Assembly (NCBI GenBank): GCA_021234155.1
Contig: JAJEKV010000275.1
Location: 126,501-190,500 of the forward strand
Direction: 5' to 3'
DNA: 64,000 nucleotides
From: Isoetes taiwanensis
Taxonomy: Eukaryota > Streptophyta > Lycopodiopsida > Isoetales > Isoetaceae
Positions 34,384 to 45,569 of this stretch are shown one piece after another. The notes under the pieces were generated by a model. It saw nothing but the letters and a program-made list of their open reading frames with translations, made no database searches and was not told the DNA's origin. Both the position numbers and the translations under genes were made by a program. Positions within the stretch are counted from its first letter, which is position 1. The number at the start of each line of letters is the position of its first letter.

Positions 34384-37300
34384 ATGGAGCCGCCATCCGG
34401 AATTGGTAATGACATTGATGCCAGGACGGTGTTCGTGAGGAAGATTGCATTTTCCCTTTCGGATGCCCAGGTAAACATCTGACGTATGCCTACAAATTCC
34501 GTTACCTGGAGTAGTGCCATAATTTGTACTCTTCCCTGCAGCTCGAGGAAGCATTTAGTGACATTGGTCCAATAAGGCGTTGTTTTACAGTAAGAGATAA
34601 AGGTGAGCACATTTTGCGAGGATCTTATTATGACTTCATCGCTAATAAAATGCATTTTTGCTAAATTTACGTGTTTATAATTTGCAGGAGCTGCACAAAA
34701 TCGTGGATTTGGATTTGTACAATTGTAAGCTCATTGAACAATACTAAGCAGATAGAACATTGATATTGATTGGTAGCTTTCGTTTGGGATTGCAGTGCAG
34801 TGGCAGAAGATGCTAAACGGGCAGTTGAGATAAAAGATGGATCCTCATTGCAAGGCCGTAAAATCAAGGTAGAAGTGGCAAAGCGCCGCCAACCACTTAA
34901 TGAACGCTGCGCAAGAAGATCTAAACCTAAGGGTTTGTTAGACTGTTTCCCATTGTGTTCCTTAAAAGTGCCTATAAAATTTTTCCTGAGAGATTTCCAA
35001 GTTTTCAATGCACCATTGGCTGGCAATTTCAGATGATGAAGCGTTACCAGATCATACTGCAACTGCTGAGGCAGATGTAATTAAGGCATCAGGAAGCAAA
35101 GAAGGTGTAATTGACAATGGAAAAAAGAAAATAAAAAAAAATGAGGATCGAGACACGCCAAAAGTTGTGCCAAAGTCTGAAGTTACAGGGAAGGGAGACA
35201 ATGTTTTGTTTATGGCAGACACTGTGAAACCTAGATTGGAAACTAAGGGTTCTGAAGGAACTACCAAAACTTCTGAAAAACAGAAGTAAGTGGACTAATG
35301 CTTCTTACAGTGCTATATGAGATTGTGGATGTTATCCTTTTACTGCTTATATTATTGAGCGAGCAGAATTTTTGTGCGTATTCATATTGGTTCGGCAATT
35401 TAAGGAGGAGTTTTATTGCAGGCCTGCAAGGACAGTTGTCATCGGTGGATTGGTTAACGAGGAAGTAAAAGAAGCTACAATGAAGCTTGCCAAAACCATT
35501 TCAGCCGTGGAATCAATACAATTCAATCTTTCAGTAGAGGATATTTCACATCGTGGTAAATTGAAACTTATTTGTACTTTTGTGAATACACATGCACTCA
35601 TATAGGATATACTAGGTAGCAATTGGAAAGCTCATCAGTTTGCATAGCTAATTGTATTTGGAAGGTCCTAATGCTGCCGTGAAAATCAATGCCTTGTCCA
35701 ATCCACAAGTTAGACATTTTTAGTGTTGTCTTTTTCTGCAGACTTGACTATGCCATAATACATTGGCTGCCTTCAGTTTACACAGAGCTGGATTTGAAGT
35801 CATGGAATTTGTTTGAGCGGATAACTGTTCAATTCTTTCATTAAGTGCTCTTCTGCAAAGATTTTTCTGCTGTTATTTTTTACTTCAAATAAATGATTTG
35901 GTGGCTGCTAAAGTATAGTAAGGTCGCATGGTATGACGAATTTTTTATTGTACTGGTTTTTGCTCCAACTGCAGAATCAATCATAGATTATTTTTTCCTG
36001 AGTTATCAAGCTAGTGCATGCAGTTTGTTACGTTGCATGTATATATAAAAGCTATATCGGTGTATTTTAGATAATTTGTGTTAAGTTATTACAATATACG
36101 TGTATGCAGGTTTCAGTTTTTTCTTTCAATATGGCAGGTCTTGCCAAAGATGGATGCATGCTGCCTGCAGCAGCAATTGTGTACACGTCTGTGAAATCTG
36201 CATGCCAGGCTGTTGCTGCCCTTCACCAGAAGATTGTAGAAGGAGACAGAATTTGGGCCAGGCAACTTGGAGGAGAGGTAGGTTATTGCATTGGAAACGT
36301 GACTTTATTTGATCTTTTCCATCAAATGGTCTCAAACAAGTTTTATGAGTCATGTGACTTCCATCAAATGGTCCCAAACAAGTTTTATGAGTCATGCATT
36401 TTGACAGTATCGATCATTGTTACAAATTAGTGTCCACAAAAGTAGACTATCTTTGTCCTCCTAGATAGGATGTTGGTGCAGCGGTTCGCTAGAACAATTC
36501 AGACAATGCAGTGAGGAGGCTTAGATTTGACTTTGAATTTGGCTGAAGTTGAACTCTGCGTGAACATTGACATAGATATTGAAGATTCTTCCAATTTATG
36601 CATATGCAGGGATCGAAAACTAAAAAGTGGAGGCTGATTGTTCGAAATCTATCTTTTGAGGTTACGTTTGAAACCTTTTTTTGGGTTTATATTTGATCAT
36701 TATAAGGGATGCACTAGACACGGCTAAACTCTTTTAATATTTTCAGACAACTGAAGCAGAACTGAATGGCATATTTGGGAAAGTCGGTTTTGTTTGGCAG
36801 ATCAATATCCCATGTAATGCAGATGGCAAGTGCGTGCAGTTTCAGCTAATTTCTTTCTACGCTATACTTAACAGAAAATAAAGGCTTGAGTTATGCTCAT
36901 TGTTGCAGGTCCCGTGGTTTTGCATTTGTTGGCTTCACATGCAAGAGAGATGCGGAACAGGTAAGGTTTTTATGTGCATGCTTGGGAAGAACAAGTCATG
37001 ATGCGGTTTGATCAACTTGTAGGCGATTAATGATCTGAATGGTAAGAAAATTGGAAAGAGGACTGTAGCTGTGGATTGGGCTGTGTCAAAGAAGAAGTAT
37101 GAAAAGGCTGGAACTGCACCTCTTCCTGCAGAAGGTGCGCTCATTGCACTCTCGTTTTGAGTTTTCTCTTTTTATTAATATGCATGAGCTGATGATAAGT
37201 TTCGCTTTATTAGATGACGACATAGAGCAAGATGGTGACACTGCAAGTGAGGCTGAGGATTTAGATGAAGATATCCAAAGTGAGAAGCTGTACGGGAAGG

Positions 37301-39884
37301 TTGAACATGATTTTGGAATCAGTGATACAAACGAGGCTGCTGGTCAAATCAATGAAGTTGATATCATGAACAGAGTTATGGAAAAAATAGTTACACAAGC
37401 ACAAACTGCCGATGATTCATGTAATGATACTTGTATCACAGTTGAAACTAGTAGCAAACCAAGCTTGAAGACACAGAAACCTAATGGTAAACATTTACAA
37501 CCAAGCATTCCAGAATCGGATGAACAGCAGCTTGAAGAGGCTTCAAAACAGGAGGCTTTGAGGAGGACGATTTTCATTAGAAACGTTCCATTAGATTCTA
37601 AAGTTGATGACATGAAGAAAAAGTTTTCAGCATTTGGAGAAGTCAAGTCCCTACGTCTTGTATTACATCCGATCACAAAGTAAGAGCTTGTTCTCTTATT
37701 GAAAGGTTATTAATTTGAGGACTAGGAAATCTTATTGCAAAAATACCTGCTACCTTTACAGACGACCGAAGGGGACAGCGTTTTTAGAATATGCAACATA
37801 TGAAGCAGCAAATTTGGCAGTACAGGCAGCAAAGGAACATGATAAAAGACTTATTTTTGTTGGAAGAACGCTTCTATTAGATTTTGCTGTTAATCGGGAT
37901 GCAGCACAAAATATGTCCAGATCCCAGAATGATGAAGAGACTGAACGGACTTTAAAAGAGGAAGTTTTGAGGAGGACAATTTTCATTAGAAATGTCCCTT
38001 TAGATACTAAAGTTGATGACATGAAGAAAAGGTTTTCAGCATTTGGAGAAGTCAAGTCCTTGCGTCTTGTATTACATCCAATCACAAAGTAAGTGCTTGT
38101 TGGTCTAAGTTGAAATGTTGTTAACCTGTGGTTCTACAAAATCTTGTTTCAAAAATACCTTGCTACCTTTACAGACGGCCGAAGGGGAAAGCTTTTCTAG
38201 AATATGCCACATATGAAGCAGCAAATTTGGCAGTCCAGGCAGCAAAGGATCACGATAACGGGCTTATTTTTGGTGGAAGAACACTTCTATTGGATTTTGC
38301 TGTTAATCAGGATGCGGCGCGAGATATATCCAGGTCCCAGAATGATGAACATGCTGATCGCCGTAATTTATACCTTGCTAAGGTGAGTATTGTTAATCAC
38401 TTTTTTACATAATCAAGGGAACATTTTTTGGTGTGCCTAACATCGTAACCAAAACAGGAAGGATCAATAGAAGATGGCACACCCGCTGCTGAAGGGGTTT
38501 CAAAGGGAGACCTGATGAAGCGGAAGATGTAGGTAGTTGGACCGTTCCTTCTTTTGGGCAAGACATTTATTGAATTTGGGTGTCGCAATCTGCCACTCAG
38601 TACTTTTGTAGAGTGCAGCTGGCCTTTAATACAGTAGTACAGCAACAATACAATAATATTATATTCACCCTTGCATGTTAATCAGGTTGGGGCAGGAGAA
38701 AGCCACGAAATTACGTAGCCCAAACTTTCATGTGTCGAAGACCAGGCTTGCAGTGCATAATTTTCCAAAGACAATGACTGAGAAAGAGATGAAACAAATC
38801 TTTATCAATGCTGTCAAGCAACGTGCCTCCAAACAACATCCTGTTATCAAACAAGTGAGTTCTACTTTTTTAGACTTTGTAATCTTTTCCAGATTGAGTT
38901 GCTGTTAAATCTATATTGCAATTTGGAAGGTGGTTATTTGATATGTCTGGTCTGCTCTTTTTAGCATTGGCTGTAGAAAGACGTTTGAGTTACTCACCTT
39001 CTCACTGTTGGGAACCATGGTGACTAGGTTAAATTATTGAAGGATGAGCAAGGGAGATCTCGGGGTGGAGGTTTTGTGGAGTTCACAGAACATCAGCATG
39101 CACTTGTGGCCCTGCGCGTTCTTAACAATAATCCTGGTCTGTGTTTTATTCTCTTTTCGTTTTAGTGCTTTGTAGTCCCTACCTCGGAATAAGGGATCTG
39201 TGACTACTTATTTATTTGCAGATACATTTGGCCCTGAGCGGCGTCCAATTGTGGAGTTTGCTATTGAAAATAGCCTGAAGCTGAAAAAGAGAGAGACGAG
39301 ATTAGCCATGACAAAGCATAAGAAGGATGATGCTGTAGAAACTAAGAATGAGAGAAAGAGACCAAATGCATCTAATGAAGCATCTGATGCCAAAGAGTCA
39401 ATTGCAGGGAAGAGAACAAAGAGGAGAAAGTCCAATGAACCTGAAGGAAATCATGGTGCCAAACGAAAAAGTAAGGAATCTAACGATGCATCTGATGCCA
39501 GTGGGCATGCTACAGCGAAGAGGAGAAAGTTACAAGCAGACCGGAAGGCTGATGGTGATGTGATTCCCAAAAGAGGTTCTAAGAAAGAGAGGAGGGTGGG
39601 ACAATCAAATGATAAACAACAGGTATGACTGCGTGGAACTCTAGTTAGTGGCTTTATTTCTTGATTCATAATTGATTGGATATGTGGTAATGCAGATTGG
39701 AACTGGTGCTGAAAAAACACGGCGGCAGAGACGTAAAGAAGCTGGCAAAGCTGTTCCTGAAATCGAAGAAAAGCTGGAGAAACTAATGTCTGAGTATCGG
39801 TCCAGATATTTTTCCAGTGGCGCCAAGTCGGATGCTTCTGTGACACCCAAAAAAGAACTTGATATGAAACGCTGGTTTGACTGA
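34384..39884 (+). CDS. RBM28/Nop4-like nucleolar RNA-binding protein, complete, 19 exons
   Basis: Predicted nucleolar RRM protein for 60S subunit assembly. Exons: 34384-34470, 34542-34602, 34688-34724, 34796-34932, 35033-35285, 35422-35555, 36138-36277, 36610-36660, 36747-36829, 36909-36960, 37023-37134, 37214-37679, 37762-38088, 38175-38382, 38458-38528, 38686-38854, 39028-39136, 39222-39622, 39696-39884. All GT-AG; total 3087 nt, exactly 1029 codons with TGA. RRM1 starts near residue 12 (TVFVRKIAFS; RNP1 GFGFVQF), a degenerate RRM follows (about 195-275), RRM2 near 287 (WRLIVRNLSF; RGFAFVGF), two almost identical RRMs near 499 and 608 (RRTIFIRNVPLD), last RRM near 755 (RLAVHNFP; GGGFVEF). 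The tail is Lys/Arg-rich and ends KRWFD, as in the family. The paired RRMs come from a local duplication. Confidence 0.92.
36300..36400 (+). repeat. 39-bp tandem duplication in intron 7 of the RBM28-like gene
   Basis: TTCCATCAAATGGTCTCAAA plus CAAGTTTTATGAGTCATG occurs twice in direct succession with one difference (TCTC/TCCC). Confidence 0.75.
37555..38382 (+). repeat. Tandem duplication of an RRM-coding unit including its intron
   Basis: The segment 37561-37960 (end of exon 12, intron 12, start of exon 13) is repeated at 37971-38375 (end of exon 13, intron 13, exon 14). Intron positions and phases are the same and both introns share CTACCTTTACAGACG at the acceptor. Residue differences are few, for example VPLDSKVDDMKKKF versus VPLDTKVDDMKKRF. 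Confidence 0.88.
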
Positions 39885-40111
39885 GCCTTCCGTAGATATT
39901 ATGGCATGTTAGGCATTCTTGCCTGGATCCATGTAAATGAACAATCATTCATGTGTAACAGGCCAATCTGCTTGCTCCAGAAATAGTCCCCAAAAATGTG
40001 GCTTCATTCAGCTTAATCATGGTTCAAAAAACGTCAACATAAATGCCACTTCCCTTACCTTGGTATTCACAAAATTGTTGAATAAAATGTATTGAAGAGG
40101 GTTGGAAACAG

Positions 40112-40330
40112 TACGTCAAGGTAAGAACGGCAAATCGCTTGCCCAAAACCTGTAGAATAAGGTAATCTTACCTTGACGTCGTGGAGCAGGAAGGGGTCAG
40201 GCATTCTTGCCAGCCCCCTGACCTGTAGAATCCGGTCGCGCCTCAACGGCGCTCCCCGATTCTGCAGGTCAGGGGGGTGGCAAGAATGCCCTCCCCCTTC
40301 CCGTTCCACATCACGTCAAGGGAAGTGGAT
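40112..40330. repeat. Foldback element with long hairpin
   Basis: Arms 40167-40232 and 40258-40325: CTTACCTTGACGTCGTGGAG plus CAGGAAGGGG on the left, mirrored by CCCCCTTCCCGTTCCACATC plus ACGTCAAGGGAAG on the right, with ATTCTTGCCA/TGGCAAGAAT and CCCCTGACCTG/CAGGTCAGGGG inside. Upstream, ACGTCAAGGTAAG at 40112 starts another inverted copy of the outer end. Open frames on both strands are mirror products. Confidence 0.7.
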
Positions 40331-40398
40331 TCATATTCTTTATTACAGATTAATGAATTGCCGGCCAAGGATAGCCGCCATGTGGCGATTCTAATCAA

Positions 40399-40555
40399 GA
40401 CTACAAAATACCCCTAACTTTTTGAAAAATTCACAGTATACCCCTAACTTTTTAAAAATTCACAAAATGCCCCTAAACATTCACAAAATATCCTTAAAAA
40501 CCTATACGTTAGGGGCATTTAATGAATTTTGGGTATATTGTAGTTTTTCCCATTG
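40399..40555. mobile_element. Small TIR element with CCCCTAACTTTTT repeats
   Basis: Left end ACTACAAAATACCCCTAA is mirrored by the right end around 40530-40548 (GGGTATATTGTAGTTTTT). Inside, ACCCCTAACTTTTT plus AAATTCACA is repeated in tandem. About 150 bp, no coding. Confidence 0.6.
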
Positions 40556-40609
40556 ATTAAATGGGTAAGCATTTTTTCGGTGACCTGTTATGGCCCGCTT
40601 CTGATACCC

Positions 40610-40850
40610 AACTCGAAGCATCATCAGCCATAGCTGAAAGAAAACTTGAAGCATCTGCACCATCGCTCGAAACCATAGAAACTTGAAACCATTCTCGAAA
40701 CTTCAAGCCATAGCTAGAAACCTGAAGCATCTGCACCATTGCCGGATTATCTATGCTAGCTTTCCTTGACGCTGTGAAATGGGAAGAGGTCAGGATGAGC
40801 AGGGGAGGCTGAATCCCTCCCTCTTCCCGTTACACACAACGGCAGATATG
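40610..40850. repeat. Direct repeat pair and a hairpin of the same style
   Basis: CTTGAAGCATCTGCACCATC (40648) recurs as CCTGAAGCATCTGCACCATT (40722). At about 40770-40850 GTGAAATGGGAAGAGGTCAG is mirrored by CTCTTCCCGTTACAC, related to the 40.2 kb hairpin arms. Confidence 0.55.
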
Positions 40851-41463
40851 TTGGTCGAAAGGAACGTAATTTCGAGGGAGTAATTGTATCATGCAACAAC
40901 TTCAGATGAGGAAGTGCGAAGAAAAAACATGATGCTAACATATCAATGGGTTGCCCTTTAGAGGACCCATTGATGCATGCACAATTACAGACACAAGACA
41001 CAGTCACATATATTTGCGTCAAGTAATATTGTGTATGGCCCTGTTTGATCAAGGTCTCCGAAAAGGGGTCCGGTCGAATAGTGGAGTAGCACAGAGACAA
41101 GCAAAACTAGCATTCGATACCATATGAACAATAATGCCTAAGGTTTGGCTAAAGATTATGATTGAATATTATTTGAATGTATTGTGCACTCAACTCATGT
41201 TAGCTACTTGTAGTGCTTTCATATTTATGTGTCGTATGATATAACAATCTATCTTCTAAGGTTACAAATATGTGTTCAAGTTTCCTTATGTCTTTGAACC
41301 CATATATCATTGGGAGCTATGAGGGCGTCTGAATTGCGTTTTATATTTTCCCTTCTACATCTATGTTTGGTGGAATAGGGCGGTTGTTTTCATATTATTC
41401 AAACTTTTATTAGCGTTGTAGGTCTATGTGTTATAAAGTGTGGGTTTTTGGAAGCCATTAGGT
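40851..41463. other. No gene seen
   Basis: AT-rich; at 40949 a short GGGTTGCCCTTTAGAGGACCC variant of the dispersed repeat. No coding signal. Confidence 0.45.
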
Positions 41464-42740
41464 TCAATTGTATTTAAGCTTCTCCCATTCACAAAATCTT
41501 ATAATTGTCTCATGTGTAGGCTTAGCAAGAATTCTGCGGTCTTTCAAAAACATGCAAACATCATATGCTGAAACAGGACCCATGACTCCTGGACTGAGCT
41601 CAATTCCATTCAGCAAGCCCCGGCCTCTTACTTCTTTCATGAAGAACTCATCTCCCAAGTGGGCTGCCCTGCAAGTATGTACTTTCAGGATTAGATAAGG
41701 CTTGCCCCACACCGTGTAATCCCTAATATGAGGCAAGTTCAAATGCAGCGATAAAATGTGATTTCAGGATTAAATCAGCAACAGATCCGAGAGTCTAATT
41801 AGTAAGGAACTGTAAAGATTTAAGTGAGCTTCACATCCATTTTTCATGAAAGAAGGCTTCTCTTAATCAATAAAAACGTTCCAAGATTGAAAATCTGACA
41901 ATATGAATCGAGCAACTGCGGAGAAAAGGCTTGAGAGAAAATCGAACTCAATATTACCTCTAGGCAAGTTCCTCTTCTTTGGCCACATTGAGAGCAGCAA
42001 TACCTACAGCACTAGCCAAAGGGTTCCCTCCAAAAGTGCTGCAAGAGAATTTGCTCACATAATAAGCTAAATTATTCCCATGCTTTCAAAAAAACATAAA
42101 CATATTCATGTTACATATCACCCTTGGTTGTGGTGTAGTCCCTCACTTATGTTATGGTGATGTATGTATAACCATGTTTCTTCTATAAGAAGAACTACTA
42201 GAGAGATTGGGAACAGTAAACTCTGTGCACCATCTTTTGTCCCCACACTCAAAAAGTAGAATTGCAACAAACCTGCCATGTTCTCCAGCTCGAATACATA
42301 GCATAACATCTTTGTCAGCAAGCACTGCACTAACAGGTAACACACTTCCCCGTAGGGCATTTCCCAATATCTGAATGTTCCACCTGAGCCAAGCATTGAG
42401 CAATTAAATTGGCAGAAAAATGCAGAACATAAAAAATTAGCAACTTACCACAACGTCTGGCCGTACCTCCTCCCAATCACATGCTAAAAGCTTCCCAGTT
42501 CGTTCTATACCAGTTTGTATTTCATCGGCAATCATAAGGACATTATAAAGTGAACATAACCTACGAGGCTCTTTTAGATACTCCTCAGAGGGTACAATGA
42601 CCTGCAAGTCAAATAATCAGCCGCATGAAGCGTGATTAACCAAAAGCTTTGTTTAATAAACATAATCGCATGCACATACTCCAGCTTCTCTTTGGATAAG
42701 CTCAAAAAGAAAAACAGCTATATGATCACCAGGTTTTGCA
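41464..42740 (-). pseudogene. Ornithine aminotransferase, C-terminal half, pseudogene
   Basis: PLP-dependent enzyme converting ornithine to glutamate semialdehyde in mitochondria. Minus-strand exons in order: 42680-42740 (GDHIAVFLFELIQREAG), 42449-42601 (VIVPSEEYLKEPRRLCSLYN, VLMIADEIQTGIERTGKLLA), 42273-42370 (ILGNALRGSVLPVSAVLADK, RAGEHG), 41958-42038 (STFGGNPLASAVGIAALNVA), 41464-41668 (AAHLGDEF, MKEVRGRGLLNGIELS, ILAKPTHETIIR). Borders are GT-AG. Defects: exon 42273-42370 has ILGNALRG where the family has the PLP-lysine motif ILGKALGG, so the Schiff-base Lys is Asn; TAG in the 41958-42038 exon; about a dozen residues missing before MKEVRGRG; the N-terminal half and final exon are absent. 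A dead copy. Confidence 0.85.
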
Positions 42741-43820
42741 AACCCTCAGACTAAACGGAAAAAATGCATCAAAATGCAATCACCTTTCGCGTTGATCTGT
42801 GCTTCTGGGGTTAAAGGAGTAATGTTGTCTTCTTAAAAAGCTCTGGATATGGCACCTAGCAGAGAGCAAATTCGGTTATGCTGCTACCCTGAAAAGAGCC
42901 AGAGATATGTACCTGCACTTCCGCTTCTGCTTCCGCTGCCATGGATCAACCGCAAGAAAAGAAAGGAGCTCATTCATGCCACTGTCATCGTCGGAGGAGA
43001 TTTGCATAGCTACCCAAAGAAGACCCAAACAATCCCTACCATCATACACATCCCAAACAAATCTTCGCCGTCTAAGGGTCACTGGGCATCACAAAAAACC
43101 CAAGCAATCGCAATCGCTCATACATAATATTCTATGGCATATTATACTCATAACAAATCGAAGCCTTCTATACGTCACTTCACCCTCCAACAACAGGGTT
43201 GCCCCCTACAGGCAACCCAAAAAATACATCTTGGTTTTATAGTCAAGTAGAAGTTAACATGTCCATATTCTAGGCTCAAAAAATGCCAGAATTTTCTTGA
43301 ACAAAGTGGTCATCCTAATGTTGTACAAGATCAAATTGTGATGAGCTTGGGCACGGAAGTGCCAAGAAATAGAGTTCCCATTGCAATATTCCTACAAGGT
43401 CTATTAATGGATTTGAATTCAAGAATTTGGATTTCTCATATATGTTTGCACTTTATTCTCGTGTAGATCCCCTTATCAAGTCTTATTTGGTCCATAGTTA
43501 CCTGGAACAGGAACTTTTTGGGAACTTGGACTCAAAATCCAGAACGAGAACGGATGGGAACAGAAACGACGAACATTTGAAGTTTTCAATTTTGAAAACA
43601 GATTTGGAGTTTGCTTCAAGAACATCTTAGAACACTTAGATTTATAAAAAAATTCAAGGGGAGTGAATTGCAAATAAAACCATATATAGCTACTCCGTAA
43701 CAATAGTATTAGAAATTTGAACAATGTTTTCTATTTAAAACATATATTTTAAGTTCTCATACATTGTCATTCATCAAAATGTGCAAGACGAAATACTTAT
43801 ATAGCATAAAGAACATAAGT
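42741..43820. other. Intergenic; one dispersed repeat end
   Basis: At 43197-43219 GGGTTGCCCCCTACAGGCAA plus CCC is a palindromic copy of the dispersed GGGTTGCC repeat end, reversed relative to 7158. No coding signal otherwise. Confidence 0.45.
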
Positions 43821-43828
43821 TATATAAT

Positions 43829-44030
43829 ACAAGAAATTTATCGCGGCGGCCTTGAACATTTCTCTTTCCCAACCTGGTATCACCTTCGAACCCAAGTAAT
43901 CTGCCCATGTCTTTGTCATGACATGAACCTAGTTGGCCGCCGCAAACATTTCTCTTTCCCGGCCTGATGTCATCTTCGAACCCAAGTAATCTGACCATGT
44001 CATGTCTTTATCATGACATGAACCTAGTGA
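43829..44030. repeat. Two direct copies of an approximately 100-bp unit
   Basis: AACATTTCTCTTTCCCAACC (43856) recurs as AACATTTCTCTTTCCCGGCC (43946); both continue with CTTCGAACCCAAGTAATCTG and TCATGACATGAACCTAG. The left edge carries the AAATTTATCGCGGCGGCCTT sequence that matches 18997-19022 in reverse. Confidence 0.75.
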
Positions 44031-44872
44031 AAATTTTCCAATATACAACTCATTGATGTTAGTGTTAGAATATTATTGAACGTCGAAGAGAAATATTTAT
44101 AGTTGAGTTCTCTCAAGAGCTTTCAAGAGCTATTGTGTAATCACTTTGGTTTTGCTTCTAATCCTTCTCAACAATTTTGCTGGTTGATAGCAGCGTGTAG
44201 AGTCAACTAGCTATGGCAATGGCTAACGAGATGAAACATGCCATGTCGCAATAGTCCCAAGCTCCAATTCCACAACGAATTTGATGCATCTAATAATAAT
44301 CGAGAGATCATTAAGCAGCATGCCAGTTCAAACAATTTAAATGTAGGGCAGAATCTAAATTGAAGATATTTATTTCCAGAGTTGGACGAAATTTAGAAGA
44401 AATTGTGAAGATAGTAAGAAGATAGGGAAAAAAGGGGGAGGAATCTTATCCATTCAAGATATTTTCATAACCTACTCTAGGCCGCTGTGGCTAAAAACCT
44501 AAAAAAAGAGGACGTGGTCGCCCCAGTCGCCCCAAAATTGGGTTACTGCAGCCTGATTCGCCGCCATGCAGGGTCGTCCACAGGAGGGCTGCTAATCCGG
44601 CCACAACAGAGCTTAGAAGATTTTGCAAGCAGATAAAGCATTAAGATTTGTAAAAATGACATGCTTGATGTCGATTAAGCAGGCTTTTCATGCAGGTCCA
44701 TCATTCTAAGTTATGGTTTACAGAGATTAGCATACTATGGATCCTCTTGCTGTCATGTTGCGCTTTCGTGTTTTTGATTGCAAGATGGAGCTCCGGTGCT
44801 AGAAGAAACAGAGCTTTTGATCCCTTCTTTCCTTGTTTTTAATAACAGATTGTGGGGGGCTTTCAATTTGCT
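44031..44872. other. No gene seen
   Basis: AT-rich to moderately GC, no coding or repeat structure noticed. Confidence 0.45.
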
Positions 44873-45140
44873 CTACTTCTCTGTTTCTCTGTTTCGATCT
44901 GGTCCGATTGAGGCGCCCATTAAGGGATTCAATGCAAAATCGGAGTAAATGGTAAGGCAACGGGCTTTATACTGGATATTGCTTAGTTCGTTCCTTGTAA
45001 CAGGTCTCTGTTGAGTTTTGTATGCATGGGCAAGCACAGGTCTGGTTATGGCGGATGTCGGAATGGCAGGGCAAGATTTACCAGGCAAATCTTCAAGACC
45101 CATAAGCCTTGCAACCACATTTTGGGGGTCTAATTTAAAT
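44873..45140 (-). pseudogene. Exon fragment with a TRM/LONGIFOLIA-type motif
   Basis: The minus strand reads DPQNVVARLMGLEDLPGKSC followed by a Ser/Thr/Arg-rich stretch and a stop at 44873. NVVARLMGLE is the conserved N-terminal motif of plant TON1-recruiting-motif (DUF3741-type) proteins, which are about 700-1000 residues and act on cortical microtubules. Only about 85 codons remain and the region upstream has stops. Confidence 0.45.
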
Positions 45141-45569
45141 TTTCACCGGAGCAGTTATGGCAGCTTTCGCATTGGAAGTGCTTTTAGATCTTGAAGAGCT
45201 TCATTGTTTTGCCGGATTAGTTCTATGCTATCTAGGGAATCTCTATTTCTCTGTGATCCCCTCAAAATCCAGTTGGGTCAGCATCAAATCCAACATCAAC
45301 TTCACGACTCACCAAAGTATATTAATGGCCGCAATAAATACAAAGTGCACACATGTCCTGTTTTGATAATTTTTAAGGAACAAAATAAGCGAGAACAGAA
45401 ATGGGATACTGCATTACATAAGAAGGATAATAAGTTTTTATAATTTCAATGCTTCAATTTTCATAGCCTTCATCAACATGCAAAGCAAAACCAAGACATG
45501 TCTTAAATTACATCTCATATAGTAATAATAACTAGAAAGTAAGAAATAGTAAATATGTAATATAAAAAA
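45141..45569. other. No gene seen
   Basis: A short piece near 45187 resembles the 13.8 kb minisatellite unit. Nothing else was found. Confidence 0.4.

Noticed and set aside
37344-38085. Antisense frames over the duplicated RRM exons
   Set aside because: Mirror of the coding strand; both copies share it only because the exons are duplicated.
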